Source: Mauremys mutica
Taxonomy: Eukaryota; Chordata; Testudines; Geoemydidae
Reading direction: 5' to 3'
Length of the DNA stretch: 64,000 nt
Assembly: GCF_020497125.1 (NCBI RefSeq)
Contig: NC_059075.1
Location: forward strand, 39,654,003 to 39,718,002
This document shows positions 43,221 to 55,924 of this stretch, in pieces. Made by a program: the position numbers and the translations under genes. Every line of letters starts with the position of its first letter. Within the stretch, counting starts at the first letter, position 1. A model generated the notes under the pieces. The model had not been told where the DNA came from. It made no database searches and saw only the letters and a list, made by a program, of their open reading frames with translations.

Positions 43221-43839
43221 TAGGGTTGCCAACTGTCTAATCGCACAAACCCAACACCCTTGCCCTGCCCTGAGACCCTGCCCCTGCCCTGCTCTTTCTC
43301 CAAGACCCCACCTCCACTCACTCCATCCCCCCTCCCTCCGTCGCTCACTTTCCCCCACTCTCACTCACTTTCACCAGGCTGGGGCACGTTGTTGGGGTGG
43401 GAGAGGGAACGACGGGTGCAGACTCCGGCCAGGCGGCGCTTACCTCGGACAGCTCCCGGAAGCATCCAGCATGTCTGGCTCCTAGGCTCAGGGCAGCCAG
43501 GTGGCTCTGCGCACTGCTCCTGCCTACAGGCACTACCCCTGCAGCTCCCATTGGACATGGTTCCCAGCCAATGGGAGCTGCAGAGTCGGTGCTCAGGGCA
43601 GGGGCAGCATGCAGAGACCCCCTGCTCACCCCTGAACCTGGGAGTCAGAGGGGTGTGCCGGTTGCTTCTGGGAGCTGCACAGAGCCAGGGCAGGTAGGGA
43701 GCCTGCCTTAGCCTCACTTTGCCGCCAACTGGACTTTTAGCGGCCTATCAAAATCTCCTGGATTGGTTTCAGTAGCCACTGGGAGATTGATTCTGATTCC
43801 TGGAGACTCCAAGCCAATCTGGGAGGGTTGGCAACCCTA
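43221..43839. mobile_element. hAT-type MITE, sister of the 30166 copy
   Basis: Starts TAGGGTTGCCAAC and ends GTTGGCAACCCTA, 13-bp perfect inverted termini. Flanking 8-mers (CATGGATG and TCTGGATA) match at only 5 of 8, so the target duplication is decayed or absent. Interior blocks match 30166-31104 in both orientations. Open frames to 145 codons on both strands are artefacts. Confidence 0.78.
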
Positions 43840-44337
43840 TCTGGATAAAGGCTAGTGGATGACTGATCTTCAAACTGTCACTGAAGTCTCTACTGAACTG
43901 TGTGATTATTTCAGGAAGAAAGTAAATAAAATGGTATTAAGTGGCAGAAAAATGGAAATCCTAATGGTGGCTATAAACAGGTTTCAGTATGCTGTCTTCA
44001 CCATTCTGATAAACGTACCAAGGTATAAGAAGGCCCTGTTCTTTGACTAAGGAAGCCCCTAGCAAGCTAGAGGCTCACTCTGGGTAAATGAACAGTGTGG
44101 CCACCTTGTCTAAAAGACTATGGTCTTTGGGACAGATTGTACCACTCTTTGTTTGAACAAGGCCTAGCAGAATGCAGACCCCAGATCTACACCCTGTTTC
44201 TCTGCATGATATGTTCAAAATGTACCTTACTATTTCATCTGAAAAAATTCAACTACTGGAGTTCCTCCTATCAGACTCCTCTACATCCTCCAGAAACAAG
44301 GATGCATCTATCTCAGAAGCAAGACATCTAAAAGACC
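43840..44337. other. Unassigned non-coding DNA
   Basis: No gene or named repeat recognised. Confidence 0.4.
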
Positions 44338-44605
44338 TAACTAGATCAACCAGTCCAGCCCCTGGGGAAGAGACAGGATTGTTCTCATCTCATTTTTAAA
44401 TGTCCCAAGCAATGGGATTCCCACCACTCCCTTGGAGACTATTCTACAATTAACAGACTTTACTATTAGGAAATATTTCCTGATATTTAGTATAAATCTT
44501 CCTTTGCTAAATTTCATCCTATTGCTCACTGGACCACACACAACAATTCCTTTCCCTCCTTGGTCTTTACACTCCGTATATACCTTAGAGGTTTATTAGA
44601 ATTAC
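44338..44605 (-). mobile_element. CR1 LINE fragment
   Basis: The antisense CR1 3' UTR pattern is visible: 'taactagatcaaccagtcc', 'gggattcccaccactccc', 'taggaaatatttcctgata' and 'cctattgctcactggacc'. The minus-strand piece 44541-44341 corresponds to the CR1 C-terminal region in decayed form. Confidence 0.65.
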
Positions 44606-46340
44606 AATTGTGCCTAGGGCACCCCACCAACTTTACCTCTGTGCCTTCCCTCCTCTCTGTCATTGCTTGACTGAAAAGAGAGAATCATTCACAATGAATA
44701 ATTTGATGAATTTTGCTTCTTTTACTGTTTCCATGTTATTTTTGCAATTATAAACATATTGTAAATTGGCCAAATACCTTTGGTGAATAGTTCGGGCCTG
44801 TAGCCTTTCTGGTTGCAGTTAGTTGCAAGTACCAGATGTTCTAAATACAGTCCAACTGTACAGAATACAGGCCGTGCGTCTGTTCATACACTGGTTGAAA
44901 TACTCTTAGAATTAGATTTCCAAATACAATACTTACAATTATAAATTCAAACTTGCTTACCACCAAAATTATGCAAGATTACCTTAAAATTCATGTTGTC
45001 AGCAAATGCTCCTGCCAGTAACACTCAAATCAATGTTTAAGTTAGTATTAGCCATAAACGTTCAACCCCAGCATAACTGTCTGTAACATCTGCCTTATAA
45101 ACTGAAATTTGAAAAATTTCCCTTTGGGGGAAAAATATTTCAATAAGTTCCATCCTAGAAGCTTGAACTTGAACTTGAAACTAGGAATATTTGGGGGATA
45201 TAATGGAAAGTAGTAATGGGTAATTCTTATCAATGACTTTGTATAAATGGCATTCAAATAGAAAATTTCCCGAGGTTTTATCTTCATTTTTTTTAAAGGC
45301 TATATGGCCTGAGACATTAGTGAATCTTGATTCCTGCCTAGATTTGAAGAAGTTATCAGACAGTTATTAGCTAGCTAGAGCTAATAACAGAATCTACCAG
45401 CTACACACAGATGAAAAACATATGACAGGGAGGAGCAAAAGAAACCTTTCCCAGTGCCTGCTAATAGCCTTCCATAGCTGCAGAGGGAAGATGACAAGAT
45501 TCTAGTCAGTTTTGTAACTGCCACAAGGCTGTGAATGGGAACAATGATGTTACTGGTGTTTAGTCAATTACACTCTACTACTATACGGAAAAGCTCTGAG
45601 GAGTAGCAGATTGACTAAATTACATAAGGTAGATAGTGCAGTCTGTTTGAAGACTTAGGAAAACAATATTACATTGGACACATTCAGTTCATACTTCAAA
45701 GGTTATCTTTGCAGCAACAATTATTTGAACTTTCTTTAAAAATGAAAACTTAAATTTTGCACAAATTGATGACTTATATCCCCACTCTAGTCAGGGACAT
45801 CTTCCAGCGGTGAATAGGCAAGTGGATTTTTCAAGACCTGCACCTCTCTTACCACAGAGTAATCTTAATTTGTCTGATCTCTGCATAGGGCAGATTCCCC
45901 TCTCCTGCTCCCATCCATGAGTATTCTCCCAAGCCATCTTCAAGCAATGGAAACTCCACCTACACTATCTTTAATCATTAAAAATGTGGGGTTTGAGTAC
46001 AATATTATCACCAACAAGAATTTGACCATTACAATAGCTGGCAGCACATGTTTCCCAGTATCCCTTTCCTTAGCTTTCTGGTAGCAGCCAGAGTTTATAT
46101 GGCTCCATGATTTTCAGGACTAAAAGTACATGACATGACCCCTTTACTCCAACTATAAGAAGTCCCTATTATGATAGATTCCACTGCTGTACAATGACTA
46201 AAGAAGTCAAGCAACCCCAGGCTGTGGATTGGTTCCAGAATTCAGTTAATAATACAGCTAGTTTTAGGGCTCACATTTAGATTTTATCATGATGCGCCCC
46301 CATCCCCACAAAAACAAATACAGACTGGCCTTCTCTATGT
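44606..46340. other. Unassigned non-coding DNA
   Basis: AT-rich, short frames only. No gene or named repeat recognised. Confidence 0.45.
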
Positions 46341-46480
46341 AACCCACATAGGGTGACCAGACAGCAAGTGTGAAAAATCAGGATGGGGGTGAGGGGTAAT
46401 AGGACCCTATATAAGAAAAAGACCCCAAAATCAAGACTGTCCCTATGAAAATTGGGACACCTGGTCACCCTAAACCCACA
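46341..46480. mobile_element. Short hAT-type MITE inside a SINE flank
   Basis: The element runs 46349-46472 (124 bp), TAGGGTGACCAG to CTGGTCACCCTA, 12-bp perfect inverted termini. AACCCACA flanks both sides (46341-46348 and 46473-46480). The TA at each edge could suggest mariner, but the 8-bp duplication favours hAT. Confidence 0.85.
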
Positions 46481-46485
46481 CGGCG

Positions 46486-46944
46486 CCTGGGTGTGGTGTT
46501 CTGTCCCACCTAGTGGCACCAAGACCACTTAGAGAGAGATAAAATGAGTCTGCTCGATAGCCTGAGCTAACAGCAAATTGGCTTTTAGCTCATGGGGTAG
46601 AAGCTCATGCACTAAGCTCCTGAGGTCCCAAGTTCAATCCCACCCACCAACGACTGGGGTCTGTCGGTGTAACAAGTGGGGGCTTGTCCAGGATTTCAAC
46701 TGGGAAGACTCTGAAGCTTGGGATGTGCTTCCTCAGCTAGGGGAAGTATGTAACTCACACACCTCCTGGGTGTGATGTTCTGTCCCATCTAGTGGCACTG
46801 AGACCACTTAGAGAAAGAGAGATTAATGAGTCTACTCTACAGCCTTAGCTAACAGCCAGCTGGCTTTTAGCTCAGGCACTAAGCTCCAGAGGTCCCAGAT
46901 TCAATCCTGCCTGCCGACGACCGGGGTCTGTCAGTGTTACATCT
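46486..46944 (+). mobile_element. tRNA-derived SINE, two tandem units
   Basis: Unit one starts CCTGGGTGTGG at 46486 and unit two CCTGGGTGTGA at 46765, a period of 279 bp; unit two ends near 46944. Each contains a tRNA-like part with an A-box-like 'tagctca' and B-box-like 'agttcaatcc' (46630-46640) or 'gattcaatcc' (46898-46907). The units differ by many substitutions, so the duplication is old or both descend from separate insertions. Confidence 0.65.
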
Positions 46945-47249
46945 ACACTAGAGAAATGTGGTTGCTAGCCATTATGCAGTCACAGCAAACAGCGGAGAAT
47001 GGGCATTATGCTATCATTTGGATTAGACTTCTTTTGGACATGGCTAACCACTCCACACAGTCCTCCATCATACCAACCTGCACAGTGGCAACGTGTCTGG
47101 AAATTGCTACCATAATAGCCGCAAAGTGCAAGCTGATCTCCCATTACCATCCCACACTACACTACTCAGTGCCCTGTCTGGTCTTCGTCCTGTACTCCAC
47201 TGCACAGAAATCAAGTTGGCCAGAAGCCACTTACTCTTAAAAGCAGTGC
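46945..47249. other. Unassigned non-coding DNA
   Basis: No gene or named repeat recognised. Confidence 0.35.
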
Positions 47250-47607
47250 TTTGTTCACCTCCGCCTCCACCCCTGGCATGCCGCATTTCCCCTCCAACCC
47301 CTCCCTCCCAGGCAAGCCTGGGAGGGAGGGGGGAGAAGCGGAGCAGCAGCATGCTCGGGTGAGCAGGCAGCAGTGGAGTGGAGGTGAGCTGGGGGGGGGA
47401 GTGGTTCCTCTGCCCCCCCCCCAGGGTTACTTTCTGCAGCCCTCCCCATGCCCCCCACTGCCACAGCTCACCTCCGCTCAGGGCTGGCTCCCGGCTTTTT
47501 GCGCCACAAGCAAAAAAAAAAAAAAGGAGACAGAGTGCCACCCCTTGGAAAGTGCCTCCCCAAGCACATGCTTGGAGCGCTGGTGCCTACAGCCGGCCCT
47601 GGCTATT
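47250..47607. mobile_element. hAT-type MITE, left end lost or unclear
   Basis: The right end 'ggtgcctacagccggccctg' is the reverse complement of the CAGGGCCGG terminus seen at 4678. The interior is the same GC-rich type, with a 'gcaagcctgggagggag' block. No matching left terminus or target duplication could be fixed. Contains A12 at about 47513-47525. Frames to 168 codons here are artefacts. Confidence 0.55.
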
Positions 47608-49760
47608 GTCAAAGAAGTCAACATCTATACTTCTGCTGCCCAACTGCTTCCATTGCTTGCATGTCTTAGGGAAGACCATTGTATGAATATGCTGCCTGTT
47701 GTCCTGAGAGGGGAAATCCATGGCCAGCTACTCTGCCACAGGCAAGACAGTGTCTGACTGGGTGGCTGAGTGACTATCAAGAGAGGGTGGAAGGGCCTGG
47801 CTGAACCATGCTGCATGGCTGGACTCAGGATGGTTGACAAGCAAGGACACATTCCCCCATCAAAATAGTAACACAGAAATGGCAATATATAAAGGCTAAA
47901 TGTACGAGACTTTATTGGAATAAACTGCATATTGGAGATAGTGGCCAAAACATTAATATTGCAGTATACCTGCCAGCTCGTGTGCCAGACCATGGTACCT
48001 AAGTAGCCCTCTGCTCTTATTTACCTGCAATCATATTACAGTCTGTCTAATTCACGAACCAGATTCTATACCTGGGAGGATGTGCTATGCCTCCACAAGG
48101 TGCAGCAAAGAAAGGCAAAGCCCAGACAGAAGGAGAGGCAAAGGCAGCTTTAAGCCACCTTTGTGCCCACCCCCCTCCTCAGCTACTCTGGGGGCCAGTG
48201 CAGCTCCTGACAAAGCACAACAGCCAGGAGGTGCCCTATTTTACAGCAAAACCCACCTCCTACCCACTGGGCTGTCTGAGCAGCTCCACAGTCCAGGATC
48301 CCCTCTGAGAGTTTGTGAGGGGACTTGTGCAGGGCAGTCTATGGATGTGCTACACAAAGCCTGTGCTGGGGGAAAGTCTCCACCAGCCAGCTAAGTGTCT
48401 TTTATTGGTGCATACAGGGGCTGTAGTGGAGTGGAGAATCCTTCTCAGTGTGTCTTTTTATCTAATGTCTGTAAAGCGGTCTAAAGAACATTTGAAAACC
48501 AAATTGATGTGCAAGTGTCACATCTCATAAGTAATGGGGCAAAAAATGACAACCCAGAGGAAAACCCTATTCATTTTAGTCCCTATATCCTCTCATTCCA
48601 CAGCAATTATGTCCAAAAAAGTTTGTAATCAAGTTTTTTGGTGATGCATATTTCCCTTTACCTCCCCTGGCCCAAAAAGCTCATAAGGCCTCATTGTTCA
48701 TGGTGTTCCTCTTCAAATATTATCCATGCAAATAACTCTAGAGCACAGTTATTGCATTCCTGCTCTTCCAAATGATGACATATACCTAATGATTATTAAC
48801 TCTAGTATTTCTTATTTCTATTGTAGTGTCCACTCCTGCACTAAAGACATCTCAGGACAACTGATGTGGAAATGGAAAGAGGTAATTTGTATACAACGTG
48901 AGGTCTTGGAGAAGGAAAACCAGAGAGGATCTATTGACAGATATGCAAAGACATGAACAGGGACTCCGACTAAATGTACTTCTATGGAGAGCCGAACATG
49001 GGGGTCACTACTGAGTGGGCATCTTGAAACATTCCTGAGTGGCAAGAGGACATAGAAATGATCCAGTAGTATGCTAGGAAAGAGTGTGATGTGAAGTGAG
49101 GACAGACAGCTCCAGTGGGAATTGTTCATAAAAAGCCACAAGAAAAACTGACTGCTGCTTTGATTCAGTAGTAGTTCTCCATACCAGTAGCTGCACTACC
49201 TGTCCAATAACTTGACATCAGTCAAGACTATAGTATTTACTGGACTGCCTCTTCTCTCTGACTCCCTCACAAACATTCCCCAGGCACTCCCTCTGCAAGG
49301 GCATGGAAAGGAAAAAGTGTATTCAAACAAGATACACTTCATGCTCCTGCTCTTATATATGCCAAATATATTTTTTAATATTGCCACTGGTCTGGACACT
49401 TGTTTGTATATAATTAAGTTTATTCTTGAAAAGAAAGGCTGTCTGTACACTTTGCACATCAGTGACACCATTGCAGTGATACAACATCCCTTCATTGCTG
49501 TATAATCTCCCCCATCAACACAGCATAAATTCACTATAAAATCATGCAGAGGAAATCACAACCACCAGAAAAAAACCCACAAAACCACAACAATCCACTC
49601 CGCCCCAAACTTTTTCATCATGCAAGTACAGAGAATTTGATAATAAAGTATGTTTTAATATATAAAAAGAAGCCCCGCTGGATCACACCATATAATGAGT
49701 TATGCTACAAACTACTAGTTATATTCCCTTCACTTGTCCTTACCCACTTCCCCACATTGT
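47608..49760. other. Unassigned non-coding DNA
   Basis: About 2.1 kb with short unrelated frames. No exon or named repeat recognised. Polyadenylation-like AATAAA motifs occur but without a gene context. Confidence 0.4.
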
Positions 49761-49761
49761 T

Positions 49762-50520
49762 CTAAAAGTGTTCACAAAGAGCATTTCTAATGTGGCCAAC
49801 TGCAGGCTCTGCTAACAACCCAGCTACAACAGTTTGTCTGCCCACATATGCATAGGTTGATGCCAGGCCAGCTTCTTCAGCCCTCCACTGTGTGTTTAAA
49901 ACTTTATCTTTGCTTTCACTTACAGTACGTTCTGCAAATTGCAGCAGGCAGATGAGATAATGCCCATTATTCTTTTTATCTCTCCCAAACACACTTCACC
50001 ATCAACCTATATCTGCTCTTGAAAAGTTCCCTGCTTTTGAAAATGCATCATGCACTTTTCTTGACCATCCTACATAAATGTTCACAATCCCTCCAGGATG
50101 ATCCATTAAGGTCTGCATCATCACTGAGCAGCACTCCTTTTGGTTAATATATTCCTCACCTTCTTTTGGAGCTGGAGATGAAGTGAGTGACTGTAGAGAA
50201 AGACACATATTGTACACATGGATTCTATCCATGGCTCCAGTACAGTCACAACTTTAAATCCCTTGATCTCTGGCCCACTGACAGATTATATTGTTCTGCA
50301 AACCTCCATTACAAAAACATCCACTGTGAATTTTCCAATCTCCAAATGGTGCCTAACTGACAGGTAACAAGTTAACTTCCACAGGGCAATCATTTGTGTT
50401 GAGCCGAGTTCCTATCCACTTAGTTTGGAGTTGCAGTGCCAGGGCCATCTCACCATAGCAGTACAGAGTTGTTTCCTTCTTTATTATGAAGTTCTTGAGC
50501 CACTGCTGCTCATCTCAGGT
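49762..50520 (-). pseudogene. PIF/Harbinger transposase relic
   Basis: Three consecutive minus-strand pieces follow the order of a Harbinger transposase of the type common in turtle genomes. The first (about 50515-50390) contains QQWLKNF. The second (50232-50002) contains EYINQKECCSVMMQTLMDH and VGWSRKVHDAF, matching the 'YVNRKGYFSMVLQALVDH ... VGWSGKVHDARIF' DDE-region pattern. The third (49992-49762) starts with FGR, matching 'AFGRLK', and ends IRNALCEHF, the usual C-terminus. Stops, frameshifts and a deletion between pieces two and three destroy the protein. Family reference patterns are from memory; no search was run. Confidence 0.72.
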
Positions 50521-51412
50521 CAGTCCCACCACTCCATGGTCTAGGTCCAGACCCTTAAGCGGCACTCTGCCTACTGAAGATCATCAGCAACTACAGCATG
50601 CAGCCATCTACTCTGGATGTGGTAAACTGCTGGCAATCTCTAGCTCTTCACAGGTACTCACAGAATATCCTTCACCACCTAATCATAGACACCTCAGACT
50701 CCTTGCAGTGACTTCTCCTAATAGAAAACTTTCTTGGTGCTTTTTCTCTTTGGCCTCCAATTTGAAAGAATAGCTAGGAAACGGCATCATCATCTGGAAA
50801 ATTATTGGAACGTGACTTCTTACACAATTCTGCCAGGCTCCCAAAAGGCCTTTCAAACTTTCCCAGAAGCCATACTTCAGAAAGCTGTGCTCAGAACAGT
50901 GAGGTAGATGTGTACATACTGCACAGCTGATACTTATACCAGCAATGTCCCAACGGTTCAATTCTTTAGTGCAGAGAAGCTCTCAGGGTGAGAAGGTACC
51001 ATTTTCCCAAGTCACTTTTAATAGCAGAACTCTACCAAATCTACATTTTTCTCATTGCAGCCTCTTAGCAAATCTCTTGATTATTTTTAAAATTAATAAC
51101 AGCCAGAATCAGAGAATTTATTAGTAGATGATTAAATAGGAATGTTTATGTGCACATAAATATATACACAGAGAGAGAGGGAAAGCGCTCTTGTATAGCA
51201 TTTTTATACAATATAAAATATGTGCATACATATATTAATAAGTCAACTTGGCTCAGTATTTTTCACAACTAGTATTGTTTTTGGTTTTGCTTGTCACACA
51301 ACTTGAGCAGTGAAACTAGAGTAGCCAGTTTCACATTTGTTTCTAATCAGTTTCACTCTCTGGTCCTCAAATAGTAGCCACTCCACTGTGCCCATTAGGA
51401 GATGACTGCAGG
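50521..51412. other. Unassigned DNA, possibly the N-terminal side of the Harbinger relic
   Basis: Between 50520 and about 50960 the minus strand may continue the same element, but I recognise no motif. The rest is unassigned. A short (AG)n run lies at 51171-51180. Confidence 0.3.
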
Positions 51413-51580
51413 GAGGAGGGATAGTGGCCTGCTAAACCCCAGGTTGTGAGTTCAATCCTTAAGGGAGCCATTTAGGGATCTGGGGCAAAAATCTGTCAGG
51501 GATGGTACTTGGTCCTGCTGTGAAGGCAGGGGACTGTATTTGATGACCTCTCAAGGTCTCTTCCAGCTCTATGAGATTGG
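51413..51580 (+). mobile_element. tRNA-derived SINE with CR1-like tail (tortoise Cry type)
   Basis: The tRNA-like head 'ggcctgctaaaccccaggttgtgagttcaatcc' has a good B box GAGTTCAATCC. The middle 'gggagccatttagggatctggggcaaaaa' and the tail 'tgatgacctctcaaggtctcttccagctc' follow the layout of the SINE found across hidden-necked turtles, whose tail is shared with CR1. The family is known to be mobilised by CR1-type LINEs. Confidence 0.78.
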
Positions 51581-54285
51581 TATATCTCCATATAATAAAA
51601 AATACTGAAATCAAAATATTCTCAAACAAGTAACCAAAAGTAATGGTGTGACACATGACTGCTGCTCAGAGAACGAATTTTACTATCGTCCAAACCCACT
51701 GACCTCAGAAGTTACTGTTTTACATTTTGAAGCTGGAACTTGTGTCTCATTTGGCCTGTGTACTACTGTGGATCAAACAGTGCAGTGAAAGAATCAACCA
51801 TATGAGACTTACTGCAGTCCAAGAAAAGGGATCCTTTTTACTCTTCCTACTCTGAATAACAGCCAAATAAAATCTGGTTGCTCTTCAACAGCTAAGGGAA
51901 GGGGACTCTTTTCCACGGGAATGGTACCATGAACCTACGGAGCTAAGGATAATTAAATCTAAAGCTGTACAAAGGCTCTGTCAATACCATTTTCTCTGAT
52001 CCATAACACTCCCTGCTACTTCAGTCCTGGCCAGTGACTCCAATTATGGTGAATTATGTGGTGGTTCTCTGATGTAAATCAATATCTACATGGAAATAGC
52101 ATGAATCTGAATAGAGTCACAAATGGAACTAGTTAGCTGAATCCCATTAGATCAGGTAATAGCCTCTAATCAGCTTTCTGCTACCTTCCACCCTCATCCT
52201 TCAGATGTTCTCATCAGGTCCATCTGAAACATGTTCTGGGTTAAGTACAACTGACGATATTTCAGGTCTCTGCACTACTGAAACAATGTTACTTTTGACC
52301 GGTTTTTACGCTGCCTGCAATGAATGGGCAATTTATCAAATACATGGATACCTCCAACAATGGAGGGGCCACCATCGCTCAAGGGCAACCCAAGAAAATT
52401 CCACCACCCACACCTCTAACTACTGCATTTCAGATGATGTCTTTAGTGCCACTGACTCACTGTATGGCCTTGAGTAAGTCATGATCTTTGTGCACAGAAT
52501 AAAAGTAGGACTTGATTGGGGCTGAGGAGGGGGAGGAAACAGATGCTTCATCTGAGCCAAGCTATCCTAGGTAAGTAAACAAGACACTAAAGCCAACCTC
52601 CTACAGGTTACACCAACCCACCAGCTGTTCACATTTTCTTATAGATTACAATATGTTGGCTTGTGACAAACACATTGTTTAGCATTTAATAACATCTAAT
52701 GCAAATCAACACCACAATGAGACAATGCCTGGAAATTGCTATCAGCCTTACCTTTAGAAAGCTAAGGCCTACTGCCCACATACCTCTTTGCATCCTTTTC
52801 TGCATGCTCCTTTGCAGCCTAAGCACACCGAACCACATCCTTTCAGAGATGCCCAATTTACATGTGATGAGTGAATGCACAAAGGCAGCTGTGTAAGTAC
52901 AAATATATGTGAACAGATTCTGAAAGTGGAACAAATGCATGTTTCTACTTTCTGAAAGTCAGGCCTTATATTTTTATTTTCCCTATAAGAGCCTGTAATT
53001 GTATCCCCCAATCATTTTATTTTTAAGCTGTGCCCTTTCTGTTTGGGATTTTAAACTTCTTAGGATGGCCAAGGAACCTACACACTCCGATAATTATTTT
53101 TTATTCTTCAAGTGTGCAATTCAGGCATTAATAGCTGTCACCTCATGACAATAATTGACTCCCTAAGATGCTGTTTGTAATCATGGCCTTCTCTCTTTCT
53201 CCCTTACCATCATTTCTTGGTTTGTATTCACAGTCTACTCTCTCTAATTCCAAAATTTTAGTCATTTTATTTGCTCATCCATTCCCACCTGTTTCAGGAC
53301 AATTAATCTATTTACCAGACCAAAGAGGACCTAATTCAGCTCTGAGTTACACCACTACACAGATGTAACAAACAACAGAACTTTTTTCTCTAAGTGTTAT
53401 CTCGTGCCTGCAGCCTCCTATCCATGTACTAATGTGAAATGTAGTTCAGGTTGCTCAAATGAGCATCTCATAAGAAGGGGGCTAGGAGCAACCCAAGCTC
53501 CACAAAGAGCTATAGTGCTCACAATTAAACTGAATCAGGTTGCACAGGTGCAGCAAGATTCAGCAGAGGCTCATCTTTAAGGTATGTGTGGAACCCAAGC
53601 TGTTACACAAGCCTGAAGTGTCAATGCCATACTGGAACCACTGCATCGGCTCTATGTCTCATGGCTGTAGGGAGTCTCCTGACTGATTTACAAGGGTTAG
53701 CAAACATGCACCACAGCCATTTCCCTGTTTAAAAGGGATGTTCACCAGCAGAGAGGACCAATGCCTGCACTGATAATGGGGTGGGCAGCTGGCTTCTGCA
53801 GTGTTACTGAGCAAGCTCAGTCCATGTGACCATGCTCAGTACAAGCCAAGCAGCAAATGGAGGGAGAGGGGACACATGACTCCACATTCCCCCCACACAT
53901 ACATATACTCATCACCTCTGTTCACCAGTGTCCAAAGCATTAAGTATTTCTATTGTTCTTATCAGCATGGAATCTAGGCACCCAAATACAGGTCTTACAT
54001 GTAACAATAATCCCCCAAACTCTTGCAAACAGCAATACTTTAACTTCCTTTCTCAAAGAATGACTTTATTCTGTTTGCCAAGAGATATACTGTAGGGAAT
54101 AATCCTGCACTGGCATAGTGAAGGAACTAGACGATCCTATAAGACTTGCCTACCTATAATTACTGTGAAGTCATACTGCAAGGCTTCTTCCTTTCTAACC
54201 TCCACAAAATAGCTTACCAAGCAACACTGCCCTACACAAATTTTAATGTGAAATGATAAATGTATCAAGCTGACACAAAAATAAA
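51581..54285. other. Unassigned non-coding DNA
   Basis: About 2.7 kb without recognisable gene or repeat. A short palindromic area lies at 53809-53850 ('gagcaagctcagtcc...catgctcagt'). Confidence 0.4.
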
Positions 54286-54289
54286 TGGA

Positions 54290-54521
54290 CTTCAAACTAC
54301 AGAAAAGCAAGTTTAGATTAAATAGAAAGGAAACACTTCTTAAAAGTAAATGTAATTTGGCAAAAGAAAAGCTTCTTGAGAAGTCACTGCAGGCAACCAA
54401 TGGAAATATTCAAAAAGAGATTAGATAACACTCCCAAAGGAGTGACATAGGGATAAACCTGCAGTGACTCAGATCTGATGATTTATTAGATCCTTTTCAA
54501 CCATACCTTCTATGAGTCAAT
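54290..54521 (+). mobile_element. CR1 LINE 3' end fragment, sense
   Basis: Reads in sense to 'ccttttcaaccataccttctatgagtc', a degraded CR1 3' terminus. 'caggcaaccaatggaaatattc' and 'tagataacactcccaaagg' fit the 3' UTR. Confidence 0.55.
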
Positions 54522-55924
54522 TATACACAAAGCATAACGGTCATACTGATCCTCACTGCGTTACACCAGAGTAATGTTGACACGTTAACTATATACAGTA
54601 AAGAGCGCACCAGCAGGGTCTACACAAGGCACTTAAGAGTGCAACATGTTAGAATGCCTTATAAATCACACCCCTCCAGTGTGCTTTGCCAGCAGCATCT
54701 ACCTGACCTCCTTCAAGGCCCAGTCCTTAGGTCAGCCCAGTGCAAAGGGGGTTGATCATGGTGGCCAGGATTTGGTTATGGTGGGAGGATGGGTTGTTTC
54801 TCAGTAGCGTACCCAGAAATGTTAAGTCTAGCTCTGCTCCTTGACATTCTGATCCATCTCAGACACTAGGAGAGAGCCGCTCCCGCAGGCAGCTGCTGAT
54901 CTGTGGCTTGTGCCTACTATTTCCCAGGCAGCTACTGTGTCCTGCATCTCCCACAAGCACTGCTAGTAGCATCCAGGGGGTGCACCATGTGACCCACATA
55001 CTCCACTAGCTGGTCCAGAAGGGCACAAGGAGGAGGTGGGGGTAAGGTGCTGCTGCACTGATTGGGAGACTTGCATCTTGCGTCTTGCCACCAGCTCAGG
55101 CTACAGTTCGAACAGCTAGTACTGGGAGGGAGCCTGCAGTACAGTGGCACAAGGACAGGTCAGCCACTAACTGGTTTGAAAGATGGCTACCATTGGAATT
55201 TAAATGTAACAGAAAAGTATGTTACACCTACATACTCTGTGATGGGGCATTCATCCCACTCTAGCTCCAGAAGAGTTAACAGGAGCAAAAGAGGCCAATT
55301 CGCCATAGGTTGCACCTGGAGCAGAGCTAGGACGCAATGAGGCTTAACTGGGGATGAAGCTCCCTTGAGCAGAAACAGGTGAGGCTTCCAAAAAGCCAGG
55401 GAGCTGGCAACTGGGGCTCTGCAGTGAGGAAGCCTGCAGTCATATTCCCTGATACAAGGGGGAGAGTAAGACCCTGTAATAGGAGTGCAGGAAACAGTCC
55501 AGGGAAGCAGCAGTAAAGGCTGAGAGAATAGAACTGAACTGCTGGTTCAAGAGCTCTGGAATTAGAACCTGGTGTTGAGGGTGGGCCCAGATTTCCCTTC
55601 AAGCCACTGTGGGAGTGGTGGGTCAATGCAGTGGATATGGAGACAGCCTGAGACTGTGTGGAGAGAGATTCTGGTGAGACCCCAGAAGGGGAGAATGATT
55701 GTGACTTGACCAGAGGGCACTAAGTCACAAAGGAGAGTCACGGCAGCTCCTGACCAGCATGAGAGAGACTGAAGAGTGAGTGACTGAGGCAATGGCTAAG
55801 TAACCACTGGATAGGGCATGGTCAGTGGTGAGCTAATTCCCCAGATGAGCCAAGAGGAGGCATACTGAAACAAATTCGTGTTAACTAGGACTTCACTCTT
55901 CTCACCATGCTGCACATAGTCACC
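54522..55924. other. Unassigned DNA with a MITE-like fragment
   Basis: 'ggtctacacaaggcacttaag' to 'agtgtgctttgccagc' (54617-54695) resembles the end of a reptilian MITE. The GA-rich part 55220-55560 resembles LTR-type leader sequence but has no defined ends. No gene recognised. Confidence 0.3.

Noticed and set aside
43260..43717. 145-codon frame and several overlapping frames
   Set aside because: Contained in the hAT MITE 43221-43839; frames exist on both strands with no domain.
46351..46470. Tc1/mariner MITE based on TA at both borders
   Set aside because: AACCCACA repeats on both sides directly outside the TA, so an 8-bp hAT duplication explains the borders better.
47107..47757. Frames of 144-168 codons on both strands
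   Set aside because: They cross a GC-rich MITE and its A-run and have no recognisable domain.
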